This document shows positions 33,449 to 41,441 of a stretch of DNA of 64,000 nt, piece after piece. Source of the stretch: Streptomyces sp. NBC_01754 (GTDB lineage Bacteria; Actinomycetota; Actinomycetes; Streptomycetales; Streptomycetaceae); NCBI RefSeq assembly GCF_035918015.1, contig NZ_CP109132.1:1426001-1490000 (forward strand). Reading direction: 5' to 3'. The first letter of the stretch is position 1; the number at the start of each line of letters is the position of its first letter. The notes beneath the pieces were generated by a model, which was given only the letters and a program-made list of their open reading frames with translations, ran no database searches and had not been told where the DNA came from. A program made the position numbers and the translations under genes.

Positions 33449-34450
33449 ATGCTCGACGACCGTCAGACCGCAGCGCCGTGGCCGACCGCCTACCCCCAGG
33501 GGTACGCGGTCGTCGACGTGGAGACCACCGGACTCGCCCGCGACGACCGGATAGTGTCCGCGGCGGTCTACCGTCTGGACGCGCTGGGCGACGTCGAGGA
33601 CCACTGGTACACACTGGTCAACCCCCAGCGGGATCCGGGCCCCGTCTGGATCCACGGGCTGACCAGCGACGCCCTGGAAGGGGCTCCGCTCTTCCCGGAG
33701 GTCGCCGCCCAGCTGTCCGAGCGGCTCGACGGCCGGGTGCTCGTCGCCCACAACGCGGCGTTCGACTGGTCGATGCTCGCCCGGGAGTACGCACGCGCGG
33801 CGGTCGCCGCGCCGGTGCGGCAGCGGCTCTGCACGATCGCCCTCGCCAAGGAGCTCCGGCTTCCGCTGCCCAACCACAAGCTGGAGTCGCTCGCCGCGCA
33901 CTTCGGCGTGGTGCAGCAGCGTGCCCACCACGCCCTGGACGACGCGCGGGTGCTGGCCGAGGCCTTCCGGCCGAGCCTGCACGCGGCGGCCCGGGGCGGG
34001 ATGCGGCTGCCGCTGCTGGAGTGCCGGCCGCTGACGGAGTGGACCGACTCACCGGTCACCCCGCGCGTCGGCCACCGGCCTCCGCGCGGCCAGGAGACCT
34101 GGCGTGCCTCCCGTAAGCGCCCCGCGTGCCCGTACCCGAACCCCGGCCGGTACGAGTCGGACAAACCCCTCATGCAGGGTATGCGGGTGGCGTTCTCCGG
34201 GGACACCTCCGTCGACCGTGAGCTCCTGGAGGACCGCGCCGTGGAGGCCGGTCTGCACGTGGCGACCAGCGTCTCCCGGCTGACGAGCCTGCTCGTCACC
34301 AACGACCCGGACGCGGCCACGTCCAAGACGGTCAAGGCGAGGTCGTTCGGCACCCCGATCCTGGAGGAGAGCGCCTTCACCCATCTGCTGCGGGACGTCG
34401 CCCCGGCCCGGACCCTCGCCGTACCGCCCCCGTCACGGTCATCGGAGTGA
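33449..34450 (+). CDS. DEDDh exonuclease with C-terminal BRCT domain
   Basis: A 333-residue protein. Residues 18-185 form a DnaQ-like 3'-5' exonuclease with metal residues in 'VVDVETTGL' (D, E), 'HNAAFDWSML' (D) and 'HHALDDARVL' (H, D), so the DEDDh set is complete. After a basic linker, residues 245-320 form a BRCT domain ('MRVAFSGDTSVDRELLEDRAVEAG'). This architecture is common in Actinobacteria and suggests a DNA repair or proofreading exonuclease recruited through BRCT; it is not a Pol III epsilon in a core operon. Confidence 0.92.
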   Translation: MLDDRQTAAPWPTAYPQGYAVVDVETTGLARDDRIVSAAVYRLDALGDVEDHWYTLVNPQRDPGPVWIHGLTSDALEGAPLFPEVAAQLSERLDGRVLVAHNAAFDWSMLAREYARAAVAAPVRQRLCTIALAKELRLPLPNHKLESLAAHFGVVQQRAHHALDDARVLAEAFRPSLHAAARGGMRLPLLECRPLTEWTDSPVTPRVGHRPPRGQETWRASRKRPACPYPNPGRYESDKPLMQGMRVAFSGDTSVDRELLEDRAVEAGLHVATSVSRLTSLLVTNDPDAATSKTVKARSFGTPILEESAFTHLLRDVAPARTLAVPPPSRSSE

Positions 34451-34513
34451 ACCGGCCACGACTCGCCCGGCACCCGCTCGCCCCCCGCCGCCCGGCATCC
34501 CACCCTGTGGCGC

Positions 34514-34747
34514 ATGGCACGTTGCGAGGTATGCGGAAACGACTACGGGATGTCCTTCGAGGTGCACGCGCAGGGCGCGGTGCACGTCTTCGACTGCTTC
34601 TCCTGCGCCATCCACCGCATGGCGCCCATCTGTGAGCACTGCCGGGTCCAGGTCATCGGCCAGGGCGTCGAGGTCGACGGCCACTGGTACTGCGGCGGCC
34701 ACTGCGCCCGGGCCGAGGGAAGGACGGGCATCGTGGACAAAGTATGA
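34514..34747 (+). CDS. LIM-like double zinc-finger mini-protein
   Basis: A 77-residue protein with cysteines at 4, 7, 28, 31, 40, 43, 60 and 64 and histidines at 24, 34 and 57. The spacing C-x2-C-x16-H-x3-C-x2-C ... C-x2-C-x16-C-x3-C is close to a eukaryotic LIM domain, i.e. two treble-clef zinc sites in tandem. No other domain is present. It is conserved in Streptomyces as far as I can recall but has no assigned role. It lies between the exonuclease and SURF1 genes on the same strand. Confidence 0.8.
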   Translation: MARCEVCGNDYGMSFEVHAQGAVHVFDCFSCAIHRMAPICEHCRVQVIGQGVEVDGHWYCGGHCARAEGRTGIVDKV

Positions 34748-34804
34748 CGGCCCCGTCCGGCCTCGACGGGGGACCCTCCGTACCGCGCCCCATGACCCCG
34801 GCTG

Positions 34805-34810
34805 TACGGT
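34805..34810 (+). promoter_or_regulatory. -10 box for leaderless SURF1 gene
   Basis: TACGGT ends 6 nt before the GTG at 34817. Confidence 0.5.
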
Positions 34811-34816
34811 CATGGG

Positions 34817-35611
34817 GTGTACCGCTTCCTGTTGACCCGGCAGTGGGTGATCCTCACCCTCGTCGCCCTCGTCCTGGTTCCCACGATGGTCGAACTGGGT
34901 TTCTGGCAGTTCCACCGCCACGAGCACCGGGTCGCGCAGAACGAGCTGATCACGAAGAACCTCGCGGCCGCCCCGGCCCCCGTCTCGCGGCTGACCTCCC
35001 CCGGTCACACGGTCCCGCGATCGGACTACTGGCGGACGGTGACGGCCACCGGCACCTTCGACACCGGCCACGAGGTCGTCGTACGCCGCCGCACCTCCCG
35101 GGACGACCGCATCGGCTTCCTGGTGCTGACCCCGCTGGACCTCAAGGGCGGCGGCACCGTCCTGGTCAACCGCGGCTGGGTCCCCGCGGCCGCCACCCAG
35201 GAGGCGTACCCCGAGATCCCCGCCCCGCCCCGGGGCGAGGTCACCGTCACCGGCCGGCTCAAGGCCGACGAGACGACGGGCGCCAGCGGCATCAAGGACC
35301 TGGCGGGCCTGCCGGACCGCCAGGTCATGCTGATCAACAGCGCCCAGCAGGCACATCTGCTCGCCCGTCCCGTCCTCGGCGGATACCTCGAACTGACCGG
35401 CCCCGCGCCGGCGGACGGCAGCCCCGAGACCATCGCGGCCCCCGACGACAGCTCCATCGGCCCGCACATGGCCTACGCCGTCCAGTGGTGGCTCTTCGCC
35501 GCGGGCGTCCCGGTCGGCTGGGTGGTCCTGCTGCGCCGCGAGAAGCGCGACCGTGAAGAGGCCGCGAAGGCGAGCGGGAGCGCCGCGGAGCCCCAGCCCG
35601 CCTCCGCCTGA
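34817..35611 (+). CDS. SURF1-family cytochrome oxidase biogenesis protein
   Basis: A 264-residue protein with the SURF1 layout: an N-terminal membrane helix (about residues 11-30), the motif 'ELGFWQFHRHEHR', a periplasmic-side domain including 'VLVNRGWVPA', and a C-terminal helix ('YAVQWWLFAAGVPVGWVVLL', residues 215-238). SURF1 proteins help insert haem a into cytochrome aa3 oxidase. The GTG start appears leaderless (TACGGT just upstream). GH15 gene begins 59 bp downstream. Confidence 0.9.
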   Translation: MYRFLLTRQWVILTLVALVLVPTMVELGFWQFHRHEHRVAQNELITKNLAAAPAPVSRLTSPGHTVPRSDYWRTVTATGTFDTGHEVVVRRRTSRDDRIGFLVLTPLDLKGGGTVLVNRGWVPAAATQEAYPEIPAPPRGEVTVTGRLKADETTGASGIKDLAGLPDRQVMLINSAQQAHLLARPVLGGYLELTGPAPADGSPETIAAPDDSSIGPHMAYAVQWWLFAAGVPVGWVVLLRREKRDREEAAKASGSAAEPQPASA

Positions 35612-35670
35612 ATCCTCTTCACCCCGCCCCCGCTGCTTAGCGGGGCCGCGGTTCGGGAAGACGCCGATAC

Positions 35671-37464
35671 GTGACACCACCTATCGAGGACTACGCGCTC
35701 ATCGGCGATCTCCAGACCGGCGCCCTGGTCGGCAGGAACGGCTCGATCGACTGGCTGTGCCTGCCCCGCTTCGACTCGGGCGCCTGCTTCGCGGCGCTGC
35801 TGGGCGACGAGGACAACGGCCACTGGCGGATCTCGCCCCGGGGCGCCGGCACCGCCGACACCTGCACCCGACGCGCCTACCTGGACGACTCCCTGGTCCT
35901 GGAGACCGTCTGGGAGACCCGGACCGGCACGGTCAAGGTCATCGACTTCATGCCGCAGCGCGACAAGGCGCCCGACGTGATGCGGATCGTCGAAGGCGTC
36001 AGCGGCAGCGTCGACATGAGCTCCGTCCTCCGGCTGCGCTTCGACTTCGGCAACGTGGTGCCGTGGATGCGCCGCTCCCACGGCCACCGGGTGGCCGTCG
36101 CCGGCCCCGACTCCGTCTGGCTGCGCAGCGAACCGCCGGTCAAGACCTGGGGTCAGCAGTTCAGCACCTGTTCCTCCTTCACGGTGAGGGAGGGCGAGAC
36201 CGTGGCGTTCGTCCTCACCTGGCACGCCTCCCACTCCCCGCGGCCGAAGCTGATCGATCCGCACAAGGCACTGAGGCACACCCTGGCCGACTGGGCGAAG
36301 TGGGCGGAGCGGTGCACGTACCACGGCCCGCACCGGCAGGCCGTGCTGCGCTCCCTGATCACCCTGAAGGCCCTCACCTACGCCCCCACCGGCGGCATCG
36401 TCGCGGCCCTGACCACCTCCCTGCCGGAGGAGATCGGCGGCGTACGCAACTGGGACTACCGCTACTGCTGGCTGCGGGACTCCACCCTGACGCTCGGCGC
36501 CATGATCTCGGCCGGCTATCTGGAGGAGGCCCGCGCGTGGCGGGACTGGCTGCTCCGTGCCGTCGCGGGCGACCCGGCGGACCTCCAGATCATGTACGGG
36601 CTCGCCGGTGAACGCCGGCTCCCCGAGACGGAGCTGCCCTGGCTCGACGGCTACGAGCACTCCCGCCCCGTCCGCACCGGCAACGAGGCCGTGAAGCAGC
36701 GCCAGCTCGACGTGTACGGCGAGGTCATCGACTCGCTCAGGGTGGCCCGCGAGGCGGGGCTCGACGACAAGCCGCACGCCTGGAACCTCCAGCTCAGCCT
36801 GCTCGGCTTCCTGGAGTCCGCCTGGCGCGAACCGGACGAGGGCCTGTGGGAGATCCGCGGGGAGCGCCGCCACTTCGTGCACTCCAAGGTGATGGCCTGG
36901 GTCGCCGCCGACCGGGCGGTACGCACCCTGGAGGAGAACCCCGCGCTGCCGGGCGACGCCGACCGCTGGCGGACGATGCGGGACGCGGTCCACGCGGAGG
37001 TCTGCGAGCGGGGTTACGACCCCGAGCGGAACACCTTCACCCAGTCCTACGGCTCCCGGGAACTGGACGCCTCGGTCCTGCTCATCGTGCGGACCGGTTT
37101 CCTGCCGACCGACGACCCCCGGGTCGTCGGCACGGTCGACGCCGTGCGCGCCGAGCTCGCCTCGGACGGGCTGGTCCGCCGCTACAGCACGGAGGGCTCC
37201 TCCGTGGACGGACTGCCCGGCGAGGAGGGCACGTTCGTCGTCTGCTCCTTCTGGCTGGTCGACGCGCTGCTGCGGACGGGCCGCCAGGAGGAGGCCGAGG
37301 AGCTCTTCGAGAAGTTGCTCACCCTGCGCAACGACGTGGGACTGCTCGCCGAGGAGTACGACACGGTGGCCGGACGTCAGCTGGGCAACTTCCCGCAGGC
37401 CTTCAGCCACATCGGTCTGGTGAACAGCGCGGTCGACCTCGCAGTGCACGAAGCGGCAGGATAG
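35671..37464 (+). CDS. GH15-family glycoside hydrolase (glucoamylase/trehalase-like)
   Basis: A 597-residue cytoplasmic enzyme: N-terminal beta-domain beginning 'IEDYALIGDLQTGALVGRNGSIDWLCLPRF', then an (alpha/alpha)6 barrel with 'RNWDYRYCWLRDSTLTLGAM' and the acidic region 'EPDEGLWEIRGERRHFVHSKVM' that carries a catalytic glutamate. In mycobacteria and Streptomyces proteins of this form include trehalases, so trehalose or a maltooligosaccharide is the likely substrate. The GTG follows GGGAAG. The SDR gene starts 4 nt after its stop. Confidence 0.9.
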   Translation: MTPPIEDYALIGDLQTGALVGRNGSIDWLCLPRFDSGACFAALLGDEDNGHWRISPRGAGTADTCTRRAYLDDSLVLETVWETRTGTVKVIDFMPQRDKAPDVMRIVEGVSGSVDMSSVLRLRFDFGNVVPWMRRSHGHRVAVAGPDSVWLRSEPPVKTWGQQFSTCSSFTVREGETVAFVLTWHASHSPRPKLIDPHKALRHTLADWAKWAERCTYHGPHRQAVLRSLITLKALTYAPTGGIVAALTTSLPEEIGGVRNWDYRYCWLRDSTLTLGAMISAGYLEEARAWRDWLLRAVAGDPADLQIMYGLAGERRLPETELPWLDGYEHSRPVRTGNEAVKQRQLDVYGEVIDSLRVAREAGLDDKPHAWNLQLSLLGFLESAWREPDEGLWEIRGERRHFVHSKVMAWVAADRAVRTLEENPALPGDADRWRTMRDAVHAEVCERGYDPERNTFTQSYGSRELDASVLLIVRTGFLPTDDPRVVGTVDAVRAELASDGLVRRYSTEGSSVDGLPGEEGTFVVCSFWLVDALLRTGRQEEAEELFEKLLTLRNDVGLLAEEYDTVAGRQLGNFPQAFSHIGLVNSAVDLAVHEAAG

Positions 37465-37468
37465 GGCC

Positions 37469-38227
37469 ATGGATCTCGGACTGAAGGACCGTGTGTACGT
37501 CGTCACCGGTGCGAGCCGCGGGCTGGGCAACGCCGCGGCGGCCGCCCTCGCTGCGGACGGCGCGAAGGTGATCATCTCCGGACGGGACGAGAAGGGGGTG
37601 GCGGCGGCCGCCGGAGAGCTCGGTGAGGACACCGCCGTCGGTGTCGTCGCCGACAACGCCGACCCGTCGGCCGCGCGGCGCCTGGTGGACACCGCGAAGG
37701 AGCGCTTCGGCCGGCTGGACGGCATCCTCATCAGCGTCGGCGGCCCCGCCCCCGGTTTCGTCGCCGACAACACGGACGACCAGTGGCAGTCCGCCTTCGA
37801 GTCGGTCTTCCTCGGTGCCGTCCGGCTGGCCCGCACGGCCGCCGCCGCGCTCCAGGAGGGCGGTGTCATCGGCTTCGTCCTGTCCGGGTCCGTGCACGAG
37901 CCGATCGCCGGTCTGACCATCTCCAACGGACTGCGCCCCGGGCTCGCCGGCTTCGCCAAATCCCTCGCCGACGAGCTGGGCCCGCTCGGCATCCGGGTCG
38001 TCGGGGTCCTGCCGGCCCGTATCGACACCGACCGGGTCCGTGAGCTGGACGCCCTGTCCGGCGACGCGGAGGCGGCCCGTACGGCCAACGAGGCGCGCAT
38101 CCCGCTGCGCCGCTACGGCACCCCGGACGAGTTCGGGAGGACCGCGGCCTTCCTGCTCTCCCCCGCGGCGTCGTATCTGACAGGCGTCATGGTGCCGGTG
38201 GACGGCGGCGCCCGGCACGGTTTCTGA
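37469..38227 (+). CDS. SDR-fold oxidoreductase without the YxxxK pair
   Basis: A 252-residue SDR with an intact cofactor loop 'VTGASRGLG' (13-20) and 'ILISVGGPAPG' in place of NNAG. At the active site S139 is present, but where Y-x3-K is expected the protein has S152-x3-R156 ('TISNGLRPGLAGF'). The C-terminal 'VMVPVDGGARHGF' is normal. From memory other actinobacterial members of this branch share the change, so it is probably a family trait, but ordinary SDR catalysis is doubtful. It is coupled to the GH15 gene (4-nt gap). Confidence 0.88.
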   Translation: MDLGLKDRVYVVTGASRGLGNAAAAALAADGAKVIISGRDEKGVAAAAGELGEDTAVGVVADNADPSAARRLVDTAKERFGRLDGILISVGGPAPGFVADNTDDQWQSAFESVFLGAVRLARTAAAALQEGGVIGFVLSGSVHEPIAGLTISNGLRPGLAGFAKSLADELGPLGIRVVGVLPARIDTDRVRELDALSGDAEAARTANEARIPLRRYGTPDEFGRTAAFLLSPAASYLTGVMVPVDGGARHGF

Positions 38228-38250
38228 CGTCCCGTGCGGGGCGGACGCCG

Positions 38251-38838
38251 TCAGATCACCCGCTCCGCACGGTGCTTGACCGCCTTGAGCCGTACCTCGG
38301 CCGGCAGTTCGTCCAGGCCGGCCGAGTCCCGTGCGTGGGCCAGCGCCTGGTCGGACAGCTCACGCACCACGCGCGCCGGTGCTCCGTGCGGTTCCATCCG
38401 CAGCCGGATCCGGGCCTTGGGTGCCGTCCGCCGGCCGGCCAGGCGGACCTTGGAGTCGGCCACCCCGTCCAGAGCGGCCGTCTCGTCGCCGAGCGCGCCC
38501 TCCAGGGCCTTGCCCCGCAGCACCGCGCCCTCGCCGTCACCGCTGTCGATCAGCATCTCGGAGAGCCGCGCGCGGCTCAGCTGGGACAGCAGCCACCACA
38601 GGCCCAGGAGCGCCAGGACGGCGAGGACCGCGATCACCGTCGGCCACCACCAGCCCTCGTCCCGCCACCGGTCGCGGTCCCCCTTGCCGAGCAGGACGTC
38701 CCCCTTTCCGTCGAACGGCCACCAGGACGGAACGGACACCCCGAGCCCGGTGACGAGAACTCCGCCGCCGACGGCCAGGAGGATCAGCCCGGCCAGGCCG
38801 AGCAGTACCCGGTTGACCCTTCCGATCACGCGGCTCAC
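38251..38838 (-). CDS. AmaP-type Asp23 membrane anchor protein
   Basis: A 195-residue membrane protein with two helices (residues 8-32 and 64-86) joined by a short tryptophan-rich loop, followed by a cytoplasmic domain containing 'LSEMLIDSGDGEGAVLRGKALEGAL'. This matches AmaP, which tethers Asp23/Gls24 proteins to the membrane. It is the last gene of a series in which each start overlaps the previous stop. Role in envelope stress is inferred from the family. Confidence 0.85.
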   Translation of the reverse strand: MSRVIGRVNRVLLGLAGLILLAVGGGVLVTGLGVSVPSWWPFDGKGDVLLGKGDRDRWRDEGWWWPTVIAVLAVLALLGLWWLLSQLSRARLSEMLIDSGDGEGAVLRGKALEGALGDETAALDGVADSKVRLAGRRTAPKARIRLRMEPHGAPARVVRELSDQALAHARDSAGLDELPAEVRLKAVKHRAERVI

Positions 38839-39524
38839 CCCTTCTTCGGCCGGCGGACACGCACGGACGGCCGGGGTGGCCTGGCCAGCCCCAGCTCCCT
38901 GATGCCCGTGCCCAGTACGGTGTCCAGGTCGCCCCGGACGTCGTCGAGTTCACGGAAGTGCGACACCGCCGCCACCTTCGCCTTGCGGCGGCGCACCTTC
39001 ACCCGCACGGACTGCACCCCGGCGACCTCCGCCGCCCGGTCGCGCAGCACCAGTGCGGCGGCGTCCCGGTAGAGCGCCGCCCGTACCCCGGCGTGTTCAC
39101 GCCGCATCGGCAGCAGCGCGCGCAGCCCGGGGGTGAGCGCCAGCAGCAGCAGCCAGAGGCCGACGGCGGCCGCCGCCGCGGACCCGGCGAGCACCCACAC
39201 GTCGTCGAGATGACGGGTCGCCAGCTCGTCGGCGAGCGAGCGCCGCCACGCCATGGCCGGACGGCCGGCCCGTACCGCGGCGATGTCGTAGAGCAGGAGG
39301 CCCGAGCCGCCGAAGAGCAGCAGGGCCACCACCGCGGCGGAGACCCGCCGTCCGGAACGGAAACGGCCGGCCCGGCCGCCGGGCCGCTCCGGTGCCGCCT
39401 CGTCCGCCCGGCCGGGCTCGGAACGGTCCGCCTCGAGTACGCCGCCGGAGGCCGCGGGCGGCTCCTCGGACCCGGCGGTGGGCAGGCGCCGCGTCGTGTT
39501 CAGCGGGTCCTGGGGCTCGCTCAT
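38835..39524 (-). CDS. DUF6286-type membrane protein of the Asp23 cluster
   Basis: A 229-residue protein with a disordered acidic N-terminus (to about 55), two membrane helices ('VSAAVVALLLFGGSGLLLYD' and 'VLAGSAAAAAVGLWLLLLAL'), and a basic C-terminal domain ('SVRVKVRRRKAKVAAVSHFREL'). It is built like the neighbouring AmaP protein and may be a divergent second anchor. It overlaps both neighbours by ATGA. Confidence 0.8.
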   Translation of the reverse strand: MSEPQDPLNTTRRLPTAGSEEPPAASGGVLEADRSEPGRADEAAPERPGGRAGRFRSGRRVSAAVVALLLFGGSGLLLYDIAAVRAGRPAMAWRRSLADELATRHLDDVWVLAGSAAAAAVGLWLLLLALTPGLRALLPMRREHAGVRAALYRDAAALVLRDRAAEVAGVQSVRVKVRRRKAKVAAVSHFRELDDVRGDLDTVLGTGIRELGLARPPRPSVRVRRPKKG

Positions 39525-39874
39525 CGGATGCCGCCCTCCGCTCCGGCGCCCGCTTCCGCACGGTGCAACCGTTCGACCTGCACCGCCACTTCGGGCACCT
39601 CCATCCCGGCCAGGTTCTCCACTCGCTCGGCCACCCGGCGACGCACCGCCCCGCACCGGCGGCCGATGTCACCCGGATAGCCGAGTTCGAGACTGATGTG
39701 CACCCGGGCGGTGTTCCGGTGCACCGTGACCGTCGCCTGCGGCGACTTGGCGTCCCCGGCCCGTGGGCCGGCGGCCTCCTTCGCGGCCTGGGCGGCGATC
39801 TTCGCGACGACCCGGTCGGCGATCCGGGTCTGTCCGCGCTCCGCCGCCGTGACCCGGCCGTTCGTCGCGGTCAC
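39521..39874 (-). CDS. Asp23/Gls24 family envelope-stress protein (second copy)
   Basis: A 117-residue protein with the Asp23 pattern: 'TRIADRVVAKIAAQAAKEAAG', a central basic strand region ending 'ISLELGYPGDIG', and 'VAERVENLAGMEVPEVAVQVERL'. It starts with a GTG that overlaps the stop of the 63-residue gene and its own stop overlaps the next start. It probably binds the AmaP-like anchors at the inner face of the membrane. Confidence 0.88.
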   Translation of the reverse strand: MTATNGRVTAAERGQTRIADRVVAKIAAQAAKEAAGPRAGDAKSPQATVTVHRNTARVHISLELGYPGDIGRRCGAVRRRVAERVENLAGMEVPEVAVQVERLHRAEAGAGAEGGIR

Positions 39875-40062
39875 CGCCGCTGGTCGCCGCGCTCGCGACT
39901 CCGGAAGAAGTCGCCGGGCTCCAGGTCACCGTCGAGGAAGCGGCCGGCGACGAAGCCGACCGCGCCCAGTGCGGCGACCAGAAGGAATGCGCCGAATCCG
40001 CCGAAATAACCGGCGAAGCCGAGCGCCATGCCGGCGATCAAGCCGACCACAGCCATGCTCAT
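39871..40062 (-). CDS. 63-residue membrane protein of the Asp23 cluster
   Basis: A 63-residue protein with two hydrophobic helices rich in Gly and Ala and a charged tail ('DLEPGDFFRSRERGDQRR'). It resembles in size and form the DUF2273-type proteins found with Asp23 genes in Firmicutes, though similarity is only general. GAGGAG lies upstream of the ATG at 40062. Confidence 0.8.
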   Translation of the reverse strand: MSMAVVGLIAGMALGFAGYFGGFGAFLLVAALGAVGFVAGRFLDGDLEPGDFFRSRERGDQRR

Positions 40063-40092
40063 CTGTGCTCCTCAACTGCCTAGGACCGACGT

Positions 40093-40587
40093 CTACTGGA
40101 CGCGCGACTCGGACTCGTCGTCGTCATCGTCCTCATCGGGAAGCTTGACGTCGCTGACGGCGATGTTGACCTCGACGACCTCCAGGCCCGTCATGCGCTC
40201 GACCGCGGCGACGACGTTCTCCCGGACGTCGGCGGCGACGTCGGCGATCGCCACGCCGTACTCGACGACGATCTCCAGGTCGAGGGCGGCCTGGGACTCC
40301 CCGACCTCCGCGTTGACGCCGCGGGTGACGGACTTGCCGCCCCCGGGGACACGGTCCCGCATCGCACCGAACGTGCGGGAGATCCCGCTGCCCATCGCGT
40401 GGACGCCCGAGACGTCACGTGCCGCCATTCCGGCGATCTTCTCGACCACGCCGTCGGCGATGGTGGTGCGGCCCCGGCTCGCGGGGGACCCACCACCTCG
40501 TTTGCTCAGGGAGCTCCCCCTGCTGTCGTCCCCGCCGGACATGCTGCCGGGGCTGTCGGGCCGGTTGCGCTGCGGGCTCTCGGTCAT
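40093..40587 (-). CDS. Asp23/Gls24 family envelope-stress protein (first copy)
   Basis: A 164-residue protein: a disordered N-terminus of about 40 residues, the Asp23 domain from 'RTTIADGVVEKIAGMAARDVSGV' through 'ALDLEIVVEYGVAIADVAADV' and 'VERMTGLEVVEVNIAVSDV', and a strongly acidic tail with five consecutive aspartates. It is the first gene of the operon reaching to 38251. Asp23 proteins coat the membrane and respond to alkaline or cell-wall stress in other bacteria. Confidence 0.92.
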   Translation of the reverse strand: MTESPQRNRPDSPGSMSGGDDSRGSSLSKRGGGSPASRGRTTIADGVVEKIAGMAARDVSGVHAMGSGISRTFGAMRDRVPGGGKSVTRGVNAEVGESQAALDLEIVVEYGVAIADVAADVRENVVAAVERMTGLEVVEVNIAVSDVKLPDEDDDDDESESRVQ

Positions 40588-40680
40588 CGCCGCTCTTCCC
40601 TTCGGGGCAGGGTTGGACTTCTGTCGCCACCGTAAGTGCGCTTGCCGGGTCCCGCGCCGTGGATACGGCAGGCTGGGGGA

Positions 40681-41403
40681 ATGACAACGGCTGACGGCCC
40701 CCAGCGGGCCGACGGATGGACCGCGGCGGTACGCCAGAAGCTCGCCCTGGGCCGGCTGCTGCCTCTGGGTGGACCCGGCGACGGGGCGTGGATCGCCGAG
40801 AGCGCCGCCGCGGCGGTGCTGAGGGAGGCGGCGGTGGAGACGGGCGCGGTGCTGGGCAGGCTGAGGGTCGGCCCGGCCGGCACGGACGGCACGGACGGCA
40901 CGGACGGCACGGACGGCACCCGCACCCCCGCCGTACCGGTTCCGCCCAGTGCGCTGCCCTCCGGACCGCTGCGCATCGAGGCCGGTTTCGCCGCCACGGC
41001 GCGGCGCCCGCTGCCCACGACGGCCGACGCGCTGCGAGCGGCGCTCCTGAAGGCGGCGTCCGCCCGGCTCGGCCTGGTGGTCGAGGAGGTGGACCTGACG
41101 GTGACGGAGCTGCTGGAGGAGGAACCTCCACGAGAGCCACGGGAGCCGGCCGGCCTCCGTACGGCCGAGCCGGAGGGGGCCGCCGGGGAGGCCGCCGCAC
41201 GGGTGCCCGGGGTCGTGTCACTGACCCGGGTGCTGGGCAGCGCGGTGCACACCGGGGAGGGGCACGTCCGGGTGGAACTCGCGACGGCGGCGGACCACCG
41301 GACGCTCGACGTGGTCCGGGCGGTACGGGGAGCGGTGGCCCGGGCGGCGGAGGGCGACCCGACGGTCGCCGTACTGGTCACGGCCGTGGTGGACCGGGGC
41401 TGA
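40681..41403 (+). CDS. Asp23-cluster conserved protein (P10-like annotation)
   Basis: A 240-residue soluble protein divergent from the Asp23 operon. Two repeated-looking halves, 'WIAESAAAAVLREAAVETGAVLGRLRV' and 'AARVPGVVSLTRVLGSAVHTGEGHVRVELA', have the helix-strand rhythm of Asp23 domains, so it may be a divergent relative. From memory such genes are often labelled nucleopolyhedrovirus P10 family in Streptomyces, a name that says nothing about function. A GTD tripeptide repeat occupies residues 67-80. The ATG at 40681 has a GGGGG tract upstream. Confidence 0.78.
   Translation: MTTADGPQRADGWTAAVRQKLALGRLLPLGGPGDGAWIAESAAAAVLREAAVETGAVLGRLRVGPAGTDGTDGTDGTDGTRTPAVPVPPSALPSGPLRIEAGFAATARRPLPTTADALRAALLKAASARLGLVVEEVDLTVTELLEEEPPREPREPAGLRTAEPEGAAGEAAARVPGVVSLTRVLGSAVHTGEGHVRVELATAADHRTLDVVRAVRGAVARAAEGDPTVAVLVTAVVDRG
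40879..40920 (+). repeat. 9-bp coding tandem repeat (GTD)n
   Basis: The unit GGCACGGAC is repeated 4.7 times inside the gene at 40681, encoding Gly-Thr-Asp repeats; the length is likely to vary between strains without changing frame. Confidence 0.9.
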
Positions 41404-41441
41404 CCGGCCCCCGCCCCGGGGCGGGGCAGGGGTGGGGCGGA

